From Tetrapyrgos nigripes (Eukaryota; Basidiomycota; Agaricomycetes; Agaricales; Campanellaceae): a DNA stretch of 64,000 nt. Positions 22,438 to 34,119 of this stretch are shown here, in pieces (the stretch's first letter is position 1; every line of letters starts with the position of its first letter). The DNA is taken from positions 248,001 through 312,000 of the forward strand of contig JAACJM010000088.1 of the NCBI GenBank assembly GCA_013368315.1. Direction: 5' to 3'. Position numbers and translations under genes: made by a program. The notes under the pieces are model-generated. The model saw only the letters and a program-made list of their open reading frames with translations. It ran no database searches and was not told the DNA's origin.

Positions 22438-23630
22438 CGTTGCCCTTAACTAGGCAGGGACGAGGGGAAGCGAACTGCTAAGCTTGGTGCGCTGTTCTTG
22501 CCTTGGAAGCTCACCAGCAAAGCATTGTGGACTCGGCCAAAATCCGGAAGATCCTTGAATTGCTACGCCATGTTGACAAGACCTCGGACGGAAAGGACAA
22601 GACTATTATCCTCTCCCAGTTCATGTCCATGTTGGATTTGATCCAGCCGTTCCTGAAAGACAAAGGCATCCGATTTGTAAGATGTGAGCTCTAATCTTTT
22701 GCTGAGGTATCAGCGGACAATCTATTAACACATTTTGGTTCATGCAGATGACAGGTCCATGAATTCGGTTGATAGGGAGAAATCCATTGAAGCTATCAAG
22801 AAAGATGACCACGTCAAGGTCATTCTCATATCATTCAAAGCTGGTAGCACTGGTGCGTGCATGGACATCAGTCCTGGTTCAATTATTAAATAGGTATTCA
22901 CAGGCCTTAACCTAACCGCCTGCAACAATGTTATCCTGGTTGGTTTGTGGTGGAACCCTGTGCTCGAGGTCTGTATCATAGTAGCATGTGGCTTATGACT
23001 CTCGCTGAAATTTTTCCTCCTTCAGGACCAGGCTTTTGATCGAGCTCATCGCTTCGGCCAACTCAAGGATGTCAATATCTACAAGTTGAAATTTGACGCG
23101 ACGGTGGAGGATCGCATGCTCAAGGTCCGCATTTCAGCCTTTTGTTGGTTTCACAATAAAATTGATGTATCTCTTCCCAATAGCTTCAAGACAAGAAACG
23201 TGAGCTTGCACGCGCTGTCCTCAGTGGTGACAAGATCAAGAATATGAGGCTTGGCTTGGATGACCTGATGGCCTTGTTCCGGCCTGGTGCAGGCAACAAA
23301 GACGACAACGATTAGGTCTGTTTGCAATGTGTTTACGAAACCTAACGAGAATCTGTAGATATTCTTTTGCTCTATCTTGGGCTAGTCATCCTCAAAATCA
23401 TCTAATGGACTGTATACTAGACGCAATATCTCCATATATCTAAGCACACAGTAATAGACAACACATCTTGTATCCTTCTTGGCAATAGTGCTATGTAGAC
23501 ATTCTTACACACATTCTGTTGGATTATAAGACACAATTGAAGGTATCGCAACGACGAGCCATTCGTTTAGGAGATGTATCCTTTTGCGAGGAGATATTCG
23601 GTTATGATTCGAACGCTTTCTGTGACGCTG
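22437..23630 (+). repeat. Helicase-end repeat, copy 1 (least decayed)
   Basis: The same sequence occurs at 51990-53178 (full length) and, from the counterpart of 23149 onward, at 56566 onward. It contains the end of a SNF2-type gene and about 300 bp of its 3' flank. Copy 1 keeps the CpG sites that the second copy has lost. Confidence 0.85.
22501..23315 (+). pseudogene. SNF2-type DNA helicase/translocase, C-terminal fragment
   Basis: Five exons read without stops. They run from LEAHQQSIVDSAKIRKILEL and KTIILSQFMSMLDLIQPFL through VKVILISFKAGSTGLNLTAC and NNVILVGLWWNPVLEDQAFD to RAHRFGQ, closing with LGLDDLMALFRPGAGNKDDN. These are helicase motifs IV-VI of Rad5/Rad16-like SNF2 ATPases; the arginine finger region is QAFDRAHRFGQ. 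The stop is at 23313-23315. The N-terminal ATPase lobe (Walker A, DEAH) is absent, because the sequence upstream of about 22.44 kb belongs to the MYND gene. On its own it cannot be a motor. All splice junctions are canonical, so it is a recent fragment of a normal gene, presumably present in full elsewhere. Confidence 0.85.
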
Positions 23631-24429
23631 GTCTTTGCAGTGTTGATGTGGATCTTGGGGTTTGCAGGAGCTTCGTAAGAGGCAGATACAGCTGTTTGCA
23701 TATTCTGGAGGTCGCGAACTCTGGTAAACCTATTTGTTGGTATGCTCCTTTTTTGTTCCCATATTTCAGGGTCTTAACGAATTTTATCGACGAGTAAAGC
23801 CTTCCTTGCGGATGTAGAACAACAAAGCCACCAGCCGCTTGCGCCATGGAAATATAAATAGCTAGCTATCCTTGAAACGAAGGAGGTCACAGAGGAGGCT
23901 TTGACTCGGACATGTACAGTCGCGCGCTGTTGAGAGGGATGTATCATATTTACTGCAATACTCGGATCATTTCAAAGTTTGTTTCGTTCCTCTCTGAGGC
24001 TCTTCTTGACCTTTTTAGTTGGCTCAAAGGGGGGAAAAACACGAAGCAGGCAATGAGTGAGAACGAAGACTAAGTCAAGGGAAGAGAACTTGAGAAGGGA
24101 CGACAGGATGAGTTGACAGCTGGTGTCCTCGGGAATGGATATAGGGGTACTTCCATATTTGGAGTCGTGTGAATAGCACAACCGTGAGTCAAAGTTGGTC
24201 TAAAGGTTCGACAATTACAACAGCGCGTACAAGTCTGAACATTACCTTCACAGGTCAGGGGCTACCACAACGCTACCAGAATTTTTAGCTTTTTATAGGC
24301 TTGCATGGTCCACCAGATCAGACGAGATGCTGGTTCACATCTTCGTGCACATCCATCGTGCTTTCTCTCCAGGATTGTCATCTACATCCCCTGGCTGTTT
24401 TTCGCTAATTTCATTGAAATGTCAAGATG
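23631..24429. other. Spacer between helicase fragment and hydrophobin 3
   Basis: Duplicated in block B (57046-58400). It contains the intact TGAGAGGG site at 23931-23938 that carries a hAT-like insertion in block B. No convincing gene is seen; open frames on both strands overlap without domains. Confidence 0.6.
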
Positions 24430-24883
24430 AAATTCAACGTGCGGGGGAGGAAGTCAGGTGAAATTGCACCTGTCAATTCTGTTCACTGTGGCAAACAAGG
24501 TGCAGGTCTGGGTAGGGACAACGTCAACCAACCGTCAACGGTTCAATTCAAGACAACTCGTGGCGTCTTCTCTGGGAATAATGCATGTTGGACAGACCTC
24601 TCGAAAGTCCAAAAACGCGTTACAGATGAACTACTAGAGACATGCTTGTGCAGATTTTTCTATTGTACCTGGGATGGGGGCGTTATCCTAGAGAATGTTC
24701 TGCATACTTCACTTCAATCTTATGAAGGGCTGAGACGTTTGGACGTAATTGACCGCTTGGACAAAGTCTCTCAGCCCTGAACGGCGAAGTTGCACGAAAG
24801 GTATAAAAGTCTACCTCCAAAAGCCCTTTTTCCTCACTCGAACAGTACTTCCCAGTCGTTCAAGCATCTCCCTCTCAGAAATC
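24430..24883 (+). promoter_or_regulatory. Promoter of hydrophobin 3
   Basis: TATAAAA at 24802-24808 lies about 76 bp before the ATG, at the same distance as in the other plus-strand copies. The shared upstream blocks include CTCGAAAGTCCAAAAACGCG (about 24601-24620), a GGACGTAATTGACCGCTTGG block (about 24738) and the CACTCGAACAGTACTTCCCA leader. Confidence 0.6.
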
Positions 24884-25339
24884 ATGCAGTTCAAGATCCT
24901 CACCATCTCTGCCCTCGCCACCCTTGCGGTTGCCACAGATGCCCCTGCTAGCCAGTGCAACACCGGAGGCCTCCAATGTAGGCTATGTCTTCCTCATCTC
25001 CGTCATTGTCCTTACTGACTTGTTCGTGCTCGTCGTTGTCCCTGATCCCTCCGCTACTAGGCTGCAACAGCGTTCAGACTACTCCCACCAGCCTTGTCTC
25101 AACCATCCTTGGATTGCTCGGCATCGTTCTTGGATCCGCCGATGTCCCAATCGGCGTAACGTGCAACCCAATTTCCGTCATCGGCATTGGAGGAAACTCT
25201 TGCACTGCTCAGCCCGTTTGCTGCACGAACAACAGCTTCAGTAAGGTCGCTTTCCCTTGTACTTTTGACTAGTATTGATGTATTTCTTCTAGACGGCATC
25301 GTTGCCCTTGGATGCTCCCCTGTTAACCTCAACCTCTAA
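24884..25339 (+). CDS. Class I hydrophobin 3 (block A)
   Basis: Three exons run from ATG 24884 to stop 25337-25339 and encode about 106 residues. The signal peptide is MQFKILTISALATLAVAT, the mature start is DAPASQC, and the eight Cys follow C-x6-CC-x32-C-x12-C-x5-CC-x12-C. It differs from its block-B partner in the third loop (SLVSTILGLLGIVLGSADVP here) and in CCTNNSF against CCQNNSF. The spread of amino-acid change in the loop, with all Cys kept, fits relaxed or shifting selection on the film-forming face. It lies about 420 bp upstream of an allantoinase gene on the same strand. It appears functional. Confidence 0.93.
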
Positions 25340-25763
25340 ACGCGCTCGCCCCATGATCTTCGGGACAATTGTAGGACAGATGCTTCACTCGAGTCTTCTC
25401 AATAGTCTGTTACTGTATATCGTTGACGGATTTGGATGAATAAGTAAATGCAAGAAGTCTTCACAAAATACCTCGGGAATCCCTCTCTAGTTTCACCCAA
25501 ATTTTCCTGACCTAACCCTGATCACCATGTACTTGAAAGTACAAGCCCTCGTTTCAGAGTGACTTTAAGTTTGAGTTATGCATCTCTACGTACCTTGCCG
25601 GGGGAACCATTTGGAATTAAATGGACTGCAAGCAAGCTGGGGTCATTGATTCCCTGCATGCGCATCAACTCGACTGTTTTTCTTGTACTTGAGATCGTGG
25701 ACTGAGGGCGAAAAGTTCTCGCTTTTATAGTGGAATAAGGATTGCAGAAACGTAAGTTGAACA

Positions 25764-27179
25764 ATGACCACCATCTGCACCGGCGACAAAGTCGTCCTTC
25801 CCACCTCTCCCACTCCTCAACCCGCAACCATCATCATCTCCAACGCCTCTGGCAAAATCGTCGAGATCCTTCCTCAACGTCTTTCCAAAGATCACTTTTC
25901 CTCATCGTCTTATCGCACCCCCATCAACTTCATCGATGCCCAATCCTCCCTCATCCTCCCCGGCCTCGTAGACGCCCACGTCCACCTAAACGAACCCGGC
26001 CGCACAGACTGGGAAGGATTCTACACCGGAACCCGTGCAGCCGCTTCAGGCGGCGTCACCACCGTCGTCGACATGCCTCTCAATTCCATTCCTCCTACTA
26101 CCACCGTAGAGAACTTCGAGATCAAAAAAACAACGGCAAAAGGCCAATGTTTCACCGATGTAGCGTTTTGGGGTGGGGTTATACCTGGAAATGAGGGCGA
26201 TTTGAAGGCGTTGGTGGATAGAGGGGTTAAGGGGTTCAAGTGTTTTTTGATAGAGAGTGGTGTGGAGGAGTTTCCTTGTGTGAAGGAGGAGGATTTGCAC
26301 AAGGCTATGAAGGTTTTGCAGGATACGGATGTTCCGCTTTTGTTTCATGCTGAATTGGACGTGGGCGATGGTCACCCTCACCCTCAAGAAGAAGACTCCA
26401 CGTTATATTCAACGTTCCTCAACTCCCGTCCTCAAAAACTCGAAACAGACGCGATAGCCTTGATAACAACCCTCCAAAAAACATACCCCTCCCTACGATG
26501 TCACATCGTCCACCTCTCCGCATCCAACGCTTTACCCCTCATACGCCAAGCTCGTGCTGCGTATCCTAATAACCTAACAATCGAAACCTGCTTCCACTAC
26601 CTCTGTCTCTCCTCCCTCTCCATCCCCAACGGACACCCCGAATTCAAATGTTGTCCTCCCATTCGGGAAGAGTGGAATAGGGATCTACTTTGGGAAGCTC
26701 TTAAAGACGGGACGATTGATTTTGTTGTATCGGATCACTCTCCTTGTGTTTCTGAATTGAAGAATTTGGATACGGGGGATATTATGGGTGCGTGGGGAGG
26801 GATTAGTACGTTGGGGTTGGGACTTGGGCTTTTGTGGACAGAGGCGCGGGGAGAGGGAGAGGGACAGAAGAGGGACGTTACTATTGCGCAAATAGTGGAT
26901 TGGCTTTGTTGGAAACCAGCTATACACGCAGGGTTAGGGGATAGGAAAGGCAAATTGCAAGTAGGATTTGATGGAGATTTGGTTATTTGGGATGAAGAGG
27001 CGGAATGGGAGGTTAGGGAGGAGGAGTTGAGGTTTAAGAATAGGGTGTCGCCGTATGTTACGAAGAGAAAGAGATTGAGGGGGAGGGTAAGAAAGACGTT
27101 TGTGAGGGGGAATTTGGTGTTTGAGTTTGATGGGGAGGGGGAGGGAAGGTTTGGGGAGCCGGTGGGGGAGTTATTGTAG
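25764..27179 (+). CDS. DAL1: Allantoinase, copy A
   Basis: A single uninterrupted frame of 471 codons. It shows the cyclic amidohydrolase metal site: HVHLNEPGR after LVDA (the HxH motif, about residue 73), the carboxylated-lysine region GVKGFKCFLIESGVEEFP (about 152-170), metal-binding histidines in LLFHAELD and CHIVHLSASN, and the final Asp in FVVSDHSPC. Allantoinase opens the allantoin ring to allantoate in purine-nitrogen use. The protein is five residues different from copy B. The start at MTTICTGDKVVLPTSP lies just after a splice-like ACGTAAG and fits the family length. No intron is needed. Wobble use shifts from C-rich to G-rich along the gene. It appears functional. Confidence 0.95.
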   Translation: MTTICTGDKVVLPTSPTPQPATIIISNASGKIVEILPQRLSKDHFSSSSYRTPINFIDAQSSLILPGLVDAHVHLNEPGRTDWEGFYTGTRAAASGGVTTVVDMPLNSIPPTTTVENFEIKKTTAKGQCFTDVAFWGGVIPGNEGDLKALVDRGVKGFKCFLIESGVEEFPCVKEEDLHKAMKVLQDTDVPLLFHAELDVGDGHPHPQEEDSTLYSTFLNSRPQKLETDAIALITTLQKTYPSLRCHIVHLSASNALPLIRQARAAYPNNLTIETCFHYLCLSSLSIPNGHPEFKCCPPIREEWNRDLLWEALKDGTIDFVVSDHSPCVSELKNLDTGDIMGAWGGISTLGLGLGLLWTEARGEGEGQKRDVTIAQIVDWLCWKPAIHAGLGDRKGKLQVGFDGDLVIWDEEAEWEVREEELRFKNRVSPYVTKRKRLRGRVRKTFVRGNLVFEFDGEGEGRFGEPVGELL

Positions 27180-27227
27180 GATTACTTGGTATGTATTACT
27201 GTCAAGTTAGTGTAATGTAACATGTAT

Positions 27228-29020
27228 ACACCGTGGCACGGTGGGATTGCTCGCTTCACAATCTGAGGAGCGAGAGTTTATTAACGTTTATTTTTCAACC
27301 AAGGTACATAGTTACGAGGCCTCTTAAAAGCCCGAGTTAACTTATGTCGACCTCGAAAATTTTACCACGACCTCAAACTCCCACCCCTTTTCATTGCCAC
27401 AGCCGGTCTTTGCCCTTCCTGACAACCGGAATGTCCAGACTCGGTCTAGACGAGATCCAAGGACCATTAACATCAATAACCACAACGTCATGCTAGCATG
27501 TCAAATCGGTCTGCTTAACGCCCTTCTTCCCTCTCACTTTCCACTGATTCTCCCTCCCTTCTGCATAACTTGAGTTAGACTACGTGAAAGGGCCTTGTAA
27601 TTTGCCACGCGAAGCGATGGCCCTTTGCCCCAGTAGAGGTTTTATGAGATTGTTTCATTGTAGCGTCTAATAAAATCTACTCTTCTCTCATTCCAAGCAG
27701 CACCGCCCAACTTTTTCACCCGCGAGTAGTCGAACTTGTCCACAACCTTCAGTGACTCTTAACAGCGCAACAAATGCCAAACCAGCACAGAACTCCTTCC
27801 TTCCCAGCCCAGTCGTAAAGTTATTTGTAACCGGCTGTGCACTTGGCCCTTCAAGGCGAAACCTTGCTTATATGCAGCAATGGGAATGATAGGTGCATCT
27901 TCAAAAGCCCTCACAGTGGTCCTGTGTACGTCAGGATCTCAAGGACAGTAAGGGGGGCACAACCAGGCTTCCAGATGTGTCAACAATGGTCCCAATGATG
28001 CCGTTCACAAGACCTGTAGAAAACAAGCAAAAAGTGAGTGCTAAAAATTGTACTGACCTTTAGTCTGCCATAGATTTCGGGTCACCATGACTTTTGTGCC
28101 TTTTGCCAGAACAAGTTCCAAGTTCCAATTCAAGACTAGTCTTCTGCAGACACTTTGTGAGCACCTTGGCCATCATTCTTGCAGGGTATCTGAGTCAGGG
28201 TTGATCTAAAGCAGCAAGCTGAGAAATGTTGGTGTAATCGACAACTTTGGCTGTGATGAAAAGACAGACCAAAGACAGACAGCATCAGAAGAGTCATTGT
28301 TTACTGAACTAGAAGGTCGTGGTGGGGTTTCATGGTGTGTGTGTAAATGTGTGGGTTGTTCAGTGTGAGATGGCTGTTTGGCGAGATATCATCAAGAGAA
28401 AAAGAGTTGGAACAGGGTGGAGAAGAAAAAACTTGCCTCAGGGTGTTTTACTAGCCCCTTCATCGACAAGGATCTCCCTGGCATGCACATGTAGGGTTGT
28501 GGAGGTGGGGCATTTGGATGGATGTGTTTGGATATCCTATCTGAAGTCTCTGGGTTCATCGTCGACGGCTTCTTCATGCATCGCAGCAACTCGTTCTCGG
28601 CCTCCTGTGAGGTTTTCCCAGAATTTGTCGTTTAGCATTAGAGCTGTCTTGTCTAGAGGCTGGTATGCAGGGGCCTTGGGCTCGCGTAAGGGCTTTCTGG
28701 TTTTGGTGAATGCACTGGACTTTTTGATGAGCAAAGTGAAGACACGTCAGACCATGACGTGTCTCCAGGCATCGAGATTTTCAAACTCAAAAATCTATTG
28801 TTTTCTTCCTGGAAAAAGGCTACAGGACTGTAGTAGATACAAAAATATACACTTTTGGAGGTTTCTAGGCAGATTGAGGGAGAACTGAACAAGCTGCTCA
28901 CCATCTACGACGATGGGCAAAATCTCCACCATTTTGTGAATTGCCAAACAAACACAAATATGGATGGAAGGGGCCTCACAGGAACTCGAATAGCTTGTGT
29001 TGCAGGCTCCACTCGCAACT
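27228..29020. mobile_element. 1.79-kb insertion in block A, flanked by ACATGTAT
   Basis: Block B runs directly from the allantoinase 3' flank into the sequence that resumes here at 29021. ACATGTAT occurs at 27220-27227 and 29021-29028, suggesting an 8-bp target duplication; however, block B has two extra bases (CT) before the site, so the match is not perfect. The left end contains the palindrome CACCGTGGCACGGTG (27229-27243). I see no clear terminal inverted repeats. The inserted DNA contains a decayed minus-strand reading frame listed separately. Confidence 0.55.
28537..28900 (-). pseudogene. Decayed reading frame inside the 1.79-kb insertion
   Basis: On the minus strand SLKISMPGDTSWSDVSSLCS (about 28720-28830) shifts frame into LLIKKSSAFTKTRKPLREPK, then APAYQPLDKTALMLNDKFWE and NLTGGRERVAAMHEEAVDDE, ending at 28537. 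The amino-acid texture is protein-like, but at least one frameshift breaks it. I do not recognise the family. A passenger or transposase remnant is the most likely origin. Confidence 0.35.
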
Positions 29021-29285
29021 ACATGTATTCCTGACCCTTCAAACAATTACAACTTGAAGACATCAGATAACTTGCAAGTAACGAGCCCGAGTTACAGTCC
29101 ACATATATTTACTTACACTATATACGAGTCAAGTCTCAAAGGGTAAATTTCATTGGTCAACTTGAGTATATGTTTATTCTTGATTTATTTACTATTGCTC
29201 TACAAGTCGTCAATGACAAGGTGATGGGTAAGAGTCAAGACTAAGTACAAACTAAGTAACCTACACACAACGTGACTTGGATGTG

Positions 29286-29672
29286 TGTCAGAAATAGTAC
29301 ATGTAAGTAACGGTGTACAAAAGGTACCCAGGAGTCCACAAAGATAGTGGAAACAACTGTTATTGAAGTACAGTACCTGTCAGAAATAGTACATGTAAGT
29401 AACAGTGTACAAAAGGTACTGTAGTAATAAGTATAATCAGTATCAAGTATATGAAGGATAAAATGTAAGAGATACACACCCCAGGAGTCCATGAAGATAG
29501 TGGAAATGACTGGGGTGTCAGTTACAGTACGGACTGGTATAAGTGAGGCGGATATACATATACGGATCACAAATGATGTACCTGAGGGAATAGGGAAAAA
29601 TAATAGGAGGTGTAAAGTGGAATAAAGTATATATAAGGAAATACCCCTATCTGGAGACTCTCATTCTCAACA
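29286..29672 (-). repeat. LTR (3' LTR of the minus-strand copia element)
   Basis: About 387 bp, reading TGTTGAGAATGAGAG ... TTCTGACA on the minus strand (TG...CA ends). Inside the LTR a block of about 44 bp starting TGTCAGAAATAGTACATGTA occurs twice, near 29286 and 29382. A purine tract, AGGGGGAG on the element strand, touches the LTR at 29673-29680 and fits a polypurine tract. Confidence 0.9.
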
Positions 29673-29694
29673 CTCCCCCTGAGTCCCCAGGCGT

Positions 29695-32600
29695 CTACTC
29701 ACTCATGGTCAATCCCAACGCCTTGACAAACTTCTCGAACAACGTCATTACATCTGCAATGATCTCCTCTGAAGGTGTGTGACGAAACTCTAGTTCCCCC
29801 TCGCAAACAGCATCTCTGATCCAAGACCACTGGGTATTGAAGTGTTTGGTATGACTGTGTTTGGTTGTCGCCTTGGTGAGTGCAATCGAGCTAGTGTTGT
29901 CTACATTGACAACGAACGGGTATTCCTTTCACATCTCAATCCCATTCAGCCACTTCCACATCCACTGCGCTTGCTTCCCAGCATGAACCATTGACAAGTA
30001 TTCAGCCTTGGTTGTGGACAAGGCGACCACCTTCTGCTTTGACAAAGACCATGAGACAGCTCCTCTGGCAACCATAAACACATATCCCATCGTTGAGTAA
30101 CCAACAGGTTTGAGACCATCGGAGGTATCTGAGGGGAGTTGGCGTCTATAGGTGATCTGAAGTCTGGAGGTTGCCTTCAGGTACGCGAGGAGGTGCAGGG
30201 CAGATGCCCAGTGGATGGGTCTAGGATCATTAGCATACCATTGTAGTAGGGCAACTGAGAATGTGATGTCTGGGCATGTCCCCTGACTAATATGTTTCAA
30301 CGCTCCTATGAGGCTGTAGTACTTCTTGTTGAGCATGAAGAGTTTGTTGGCAGCTGGGATAGGGTGTGGCTGACTGTCGATGAATTTGATACCAGGCGAG
30401 AGTGGGGTATATTTGGGAGCACAGCCCTTCATCCTGAAAAGTTCCAATGTTTTCTTGATGAGGGGGCATTGGTGTATGGAGATGTTACCAGTATCTTCGT
30501 CAATTCAGACAGTCATCCCTACCACTACATCTGGATCCCCATAGTCTCTGAATTCATACAGCTCAGCAATGTCCTTCCTTGCCCTATTCCCATCTTCCTT
30601 TGTTGAAGATATTCCTGTGACGTCATCCATGTAGGTTACAGTAATGGTATTTCCAAGGCAAGTATGGCAGTAATGAATGCAAGGGTGGGCTGGGTTCGAT
30701 TTGAAGCCAATGTCACAGTACCGTTGATCAAGGAGCCTGTACCAATTTTTCCCCGCATCCATGGATCCATATATATTGATATTCATGAGTAGGACTGTCT
30801 CAGTACCATTGTGAAGGGAGTAATGGTCTTTGAAGCCTTCAGGAAGGGTTAAGTAATTGACCCCTTGCAGTTTGGCGTTGAGATATGCTCCAGTGAAATC
30901 TCCTGACCATATATTCATCCCTTTGTATGCGGCAATAGCAATGGTGAATCGTATGGACTCGTATCTCACAACAATGGCCCAAGTATCATTGTAATGGACT
31001 CCCTTGACTTGGTCGTAACCTCTAACCACCAATTGAGCTCAACGTTCAGTGATCTTTCCATCTCTGTCCAACCTGAGAGTGTATACCCATCGGGTTGTGA
31101 TAACCTTCACATTCTCTGGCTTCGCCACCAGGGTAAATGCCTTCCTAGAGTCTAGCTTCTCAATCTCCTTTTCCATGGCCTTCATCCAAAGGTCTGGTTT
31201 GGTCATTGCCTCATTGTATGAGTTGGGAACCTCCATGTTTTCCAGCTCTATGATTTCCTCAACTTGGGCTTCTTGTGCAATGGGCTTGTCTTCTTCATCA
31301 AATTCTGGGAGTAATTCTCTATCCTCCTCATCATCTCTCATCCAGGCCTCTCCTCTGTCATATGCCTCTCTTTCTTGAGCCTCATATGCCTCTCTTTCTC
31401 AAGCCTCATATTCCTTCAACTGGATAAATTCTTGGGTCAAGGTCCGGGCACAGTTAGAAGTGTGGATTGGTGCAGTACCCCAGATTTCAGCCTGGGTGTG
31501 ACGGCATCTCAGTTGTGGTGCAGTGGGCATGTCCTTGGTGTTAATTTGAGGACTAGCATTGGGTATGTTGGGGTGAGTCTCGGTCAAGGCGGAGTTAGAA
31601 GGTTCAGGTTCAATCTGGGGTTTTGGGGTTGGGACTAAAAATAGCAGGTCCTCATTCTCCCCCTCCAACTCTAAAACCCAGTGTCCCATCAACTTCTCAA
31701 ATATCACGTCACTAGTCCAGAACAGGTCATTGCTATCCCAAGCTTTGACAATGTAAACCTTCCTCCTGTCGTATCCCACCATCTGGCATTTGTATCCTCT
31801 AGTGTCTAACTTCCCCCTGCCACTTTTCGCTGGAATATGGGCAAAGCCAATACTGCCAAATGGAATAAGGTGAGAGACATTCTGTCATTGCCTGGTCCAC
31901 TGCTGTTCTGGTACAATCCCCTTGGTATTAGGCATCAAGTTCTTGACGTAAATAAACATTGTCATTGCCTGTCCCCACCAATGTGGTGGTAGACTGGCAT
32001 TGAACAACATTGCCCTAGTACTGTTGAGCATCACCCCAATTCCTCATTCAGCAGCTCTGTTCGACAGGGATGAGTATGGTGCTGTGAACTCATGGACAAT
32101 CCCATGTTTTGTTGTCCACTCCTTGAAATTTTGAGAACAGAATTCAGGTGTGTTGTCTGTTCTAATTCTCTTCAGCTTCTTCCCAGTCTGTGTCTCTGCA
32201 ATAGCTCGCCTAATTTCCAACTTTGCTAGTATTGTCTCTGCCTTGCAATCCTTGAGCAGTTCAACCATGTCCCTCAAGGTACCAGTGTCGGTTCCGAACA
32301 GTGCGTACTTGTTTCCGCCAACGGAAGTGACTTGGGCTGGCCCCCACATGTCTAGACACCATCAGAAATTCACCTCAGCCATGACCTTGGTACTGTCTGG
32401 ATGGGGTTGTCTGTCTGTGCAAGCTCGTCTACAATCCTCACAGCATCCCATCTTCTTCCACACCTCTTTCACCTCTGGCATCCCATCGAGAACTTCATGC
32501 ACCCCCTTGAATTGCTCTGGCATGATATGTCCACCAGCCCTATGTAGGTATTGAATGTCCAAGGGTAATTTTGTTGCCATTGCCCTCTTCGCATTCGCAT

Positions 32601-34051
32601 TGGCCACTTCAACGTCTAAGACGTAAACCCGCTCCTTCAGCACTGCCTCAAACACATCTGTACCTGTCTTGTCCCTGAACGTAATGACACCATCCCCTTA
32701 AATCATATAGTAACCAAGGGCATCGAGGTTTATTCGAGACATTAGGGGCATGAAGTGCTCTGCAGAAAACTAGGAGACAAGGTATGCCTTTATATATGGT
32801 TTTCACCTGGACGTCGCCTTTACCAACAATGTTTAGTGTAACTCCTTCATGGGACGAGTCTCCTTCTTCGACAGAGGCATGTAGTTCAGGAAGAATTGTC
32901 TATCTTTGAAGAAATGATGAGATGTGCCAGAATCAGCGAGAATACGAATGGTGGGCCCAGATAATTGGTCGTTGGACTTGGAGGTGGTGTTAAGGGCAAT
33001 TACCCTCATCGAGGATTCGTCTGAGGTTTTGGTAGAAGCGGTGGCATTTGTGGATGGTGGTGTAGCGTCTTTTTTCCCTTTCCACCATGCAGGATATTGA
33101 CCTTGTTTCCCACCTCCCTCTCGGAAACAGTTCTCGATTGTATGCCCTCGGCATTTACACTTCGGATTGGAGCATAAGAGGTCTGGATTAACAGGTCCTT
33201 TCCTGGTGTTCATGGCGCTCATCTTCTCGGTCAACTCCTTTACTTGTGCCTGTAGTGCCGCCACCTTGTCCATCCCTGGAATCCCATTCACTCCATCACC
33301 TCCTCCTATGAGCCTAACGTGTTCTTGGAGGTGTCCTGCTGCAACGTTGAACAACATTTTCGGGTCGGTTAGGAGGGTGCCTACAATAGGGATCCACTCT
33401 GTTGTTCAAGGAAATGAGTCGAGGAACATGGTTAGGAATTTGGAATTGTCATAGTCAGCTCCCACATCCTCAGCTTGCTTGTGCAGAGTACAGTATTTGG
33501 CTGCATAACCATCCTCACTAGTGACATTTCCTCAACATATCGACATCCTTGCAGTGCATCCTCCTTCCTTTGATGAGCCAGATGGCTCACCAGGGTGTAT
33601 TCCTTGGAAGGAATGACCATAGTTCATGGGACTTCTTTCCTGATTTGAATCCTAGGGCATTGGGGTTTTTTTATATTGTCCCAGATCATCAGGTATGCCA
33701 CAGATTCGCGAATGTCATATTCAAGGTAGTTCGGATGAGTATTGCTGATAGGAGTCAGCTGTAATGGTGTATTCAGGTCATTCAGTTCAATAGGTATGTC
33801 AACCTTCCTTCCCAGTATAAATGTAATCCTTTCAGCTTTCCTCGCCAGATCATCGACTCCCTCCACAAGATATAGTTCTCCCCATTAAACTTTGCATCAT
33901 CAGGAAGCTCCTGAATAGTTGTGTAGTTACTCAGATTCCCTATGGGGTTAATGGCGATGGCGGAAGTCATTTGTGGATCACTGGTAGTGGTATTTGGCGA
34001 TATGAGAGGAGGATATATGGAAGGGGTAGAATTGGTTGTAGTTTTGGGCAT
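29695..34051 (-). pseudogene. Copia gag-pol polyprotein, broken
   Basis: From about 34051 (MPKTTTNSTPSIYPPLISPN) the frame shows a gag region and a CCHC knuckle (CSNPKCKCRGHTIENC). These are followed by the protease DSG (RILADSGTSHHFFKD) and a GAG-pre-integrase HHCC-like block (LHRAGGHIMPEQFKG ... CCEDCRRAC). Integrase residues appear in YALFGTDTGT and IRTDNTPEF, reverse transcriptase has the YMDD box (VTYMDDVTG) and SGDFTGAYLNAKL, and RNase H ends near TKHFNTQWSWIRDAVCEGEL. Stops interrupt it, for example after SNRAAE (about 32044), after DGKITER and after VVVGMTV. Several lie where copia proteins have Arg or Gln, as expected from CGA/CAA to TGA/TAA change. It ends at 29695. Confidence 0.9.
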
Positions 34052-34119
34052 GGGATTGTATGAATAGTATTTTCAATGAGTTGATATTATGTAGATCTTC
34101 GTGTGCAGGGCCCATAACC

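Noticed and set aside
23602..23847. 81-codon minus-strand frame conserved in block B (57024-57317)
   Set aside because: Conservation is due to the recent block duplication; it differs by frame-changing edits between copies and has no domain.
25742..26194. 150-codon frame rich in His/Arg overlapping allantoinase A (and its twin at 59734-60186)
   Set aside because: A shifted-frame shadow of the C-rich 5' half of allantoinase.
24884..27179. Idea that hydrophobin and allantoinase form a functional gene cluster
   Set aside because: The two recur together only through block duplication; the other three hydrophobins have no allantoinase neighbour.
29241..29570. 109-codon Thr/Ile-rich frame, repeated at 34087-34404
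   Set aside because: Lies wholly within the two LTRs and reflects their sequence, not a protein.
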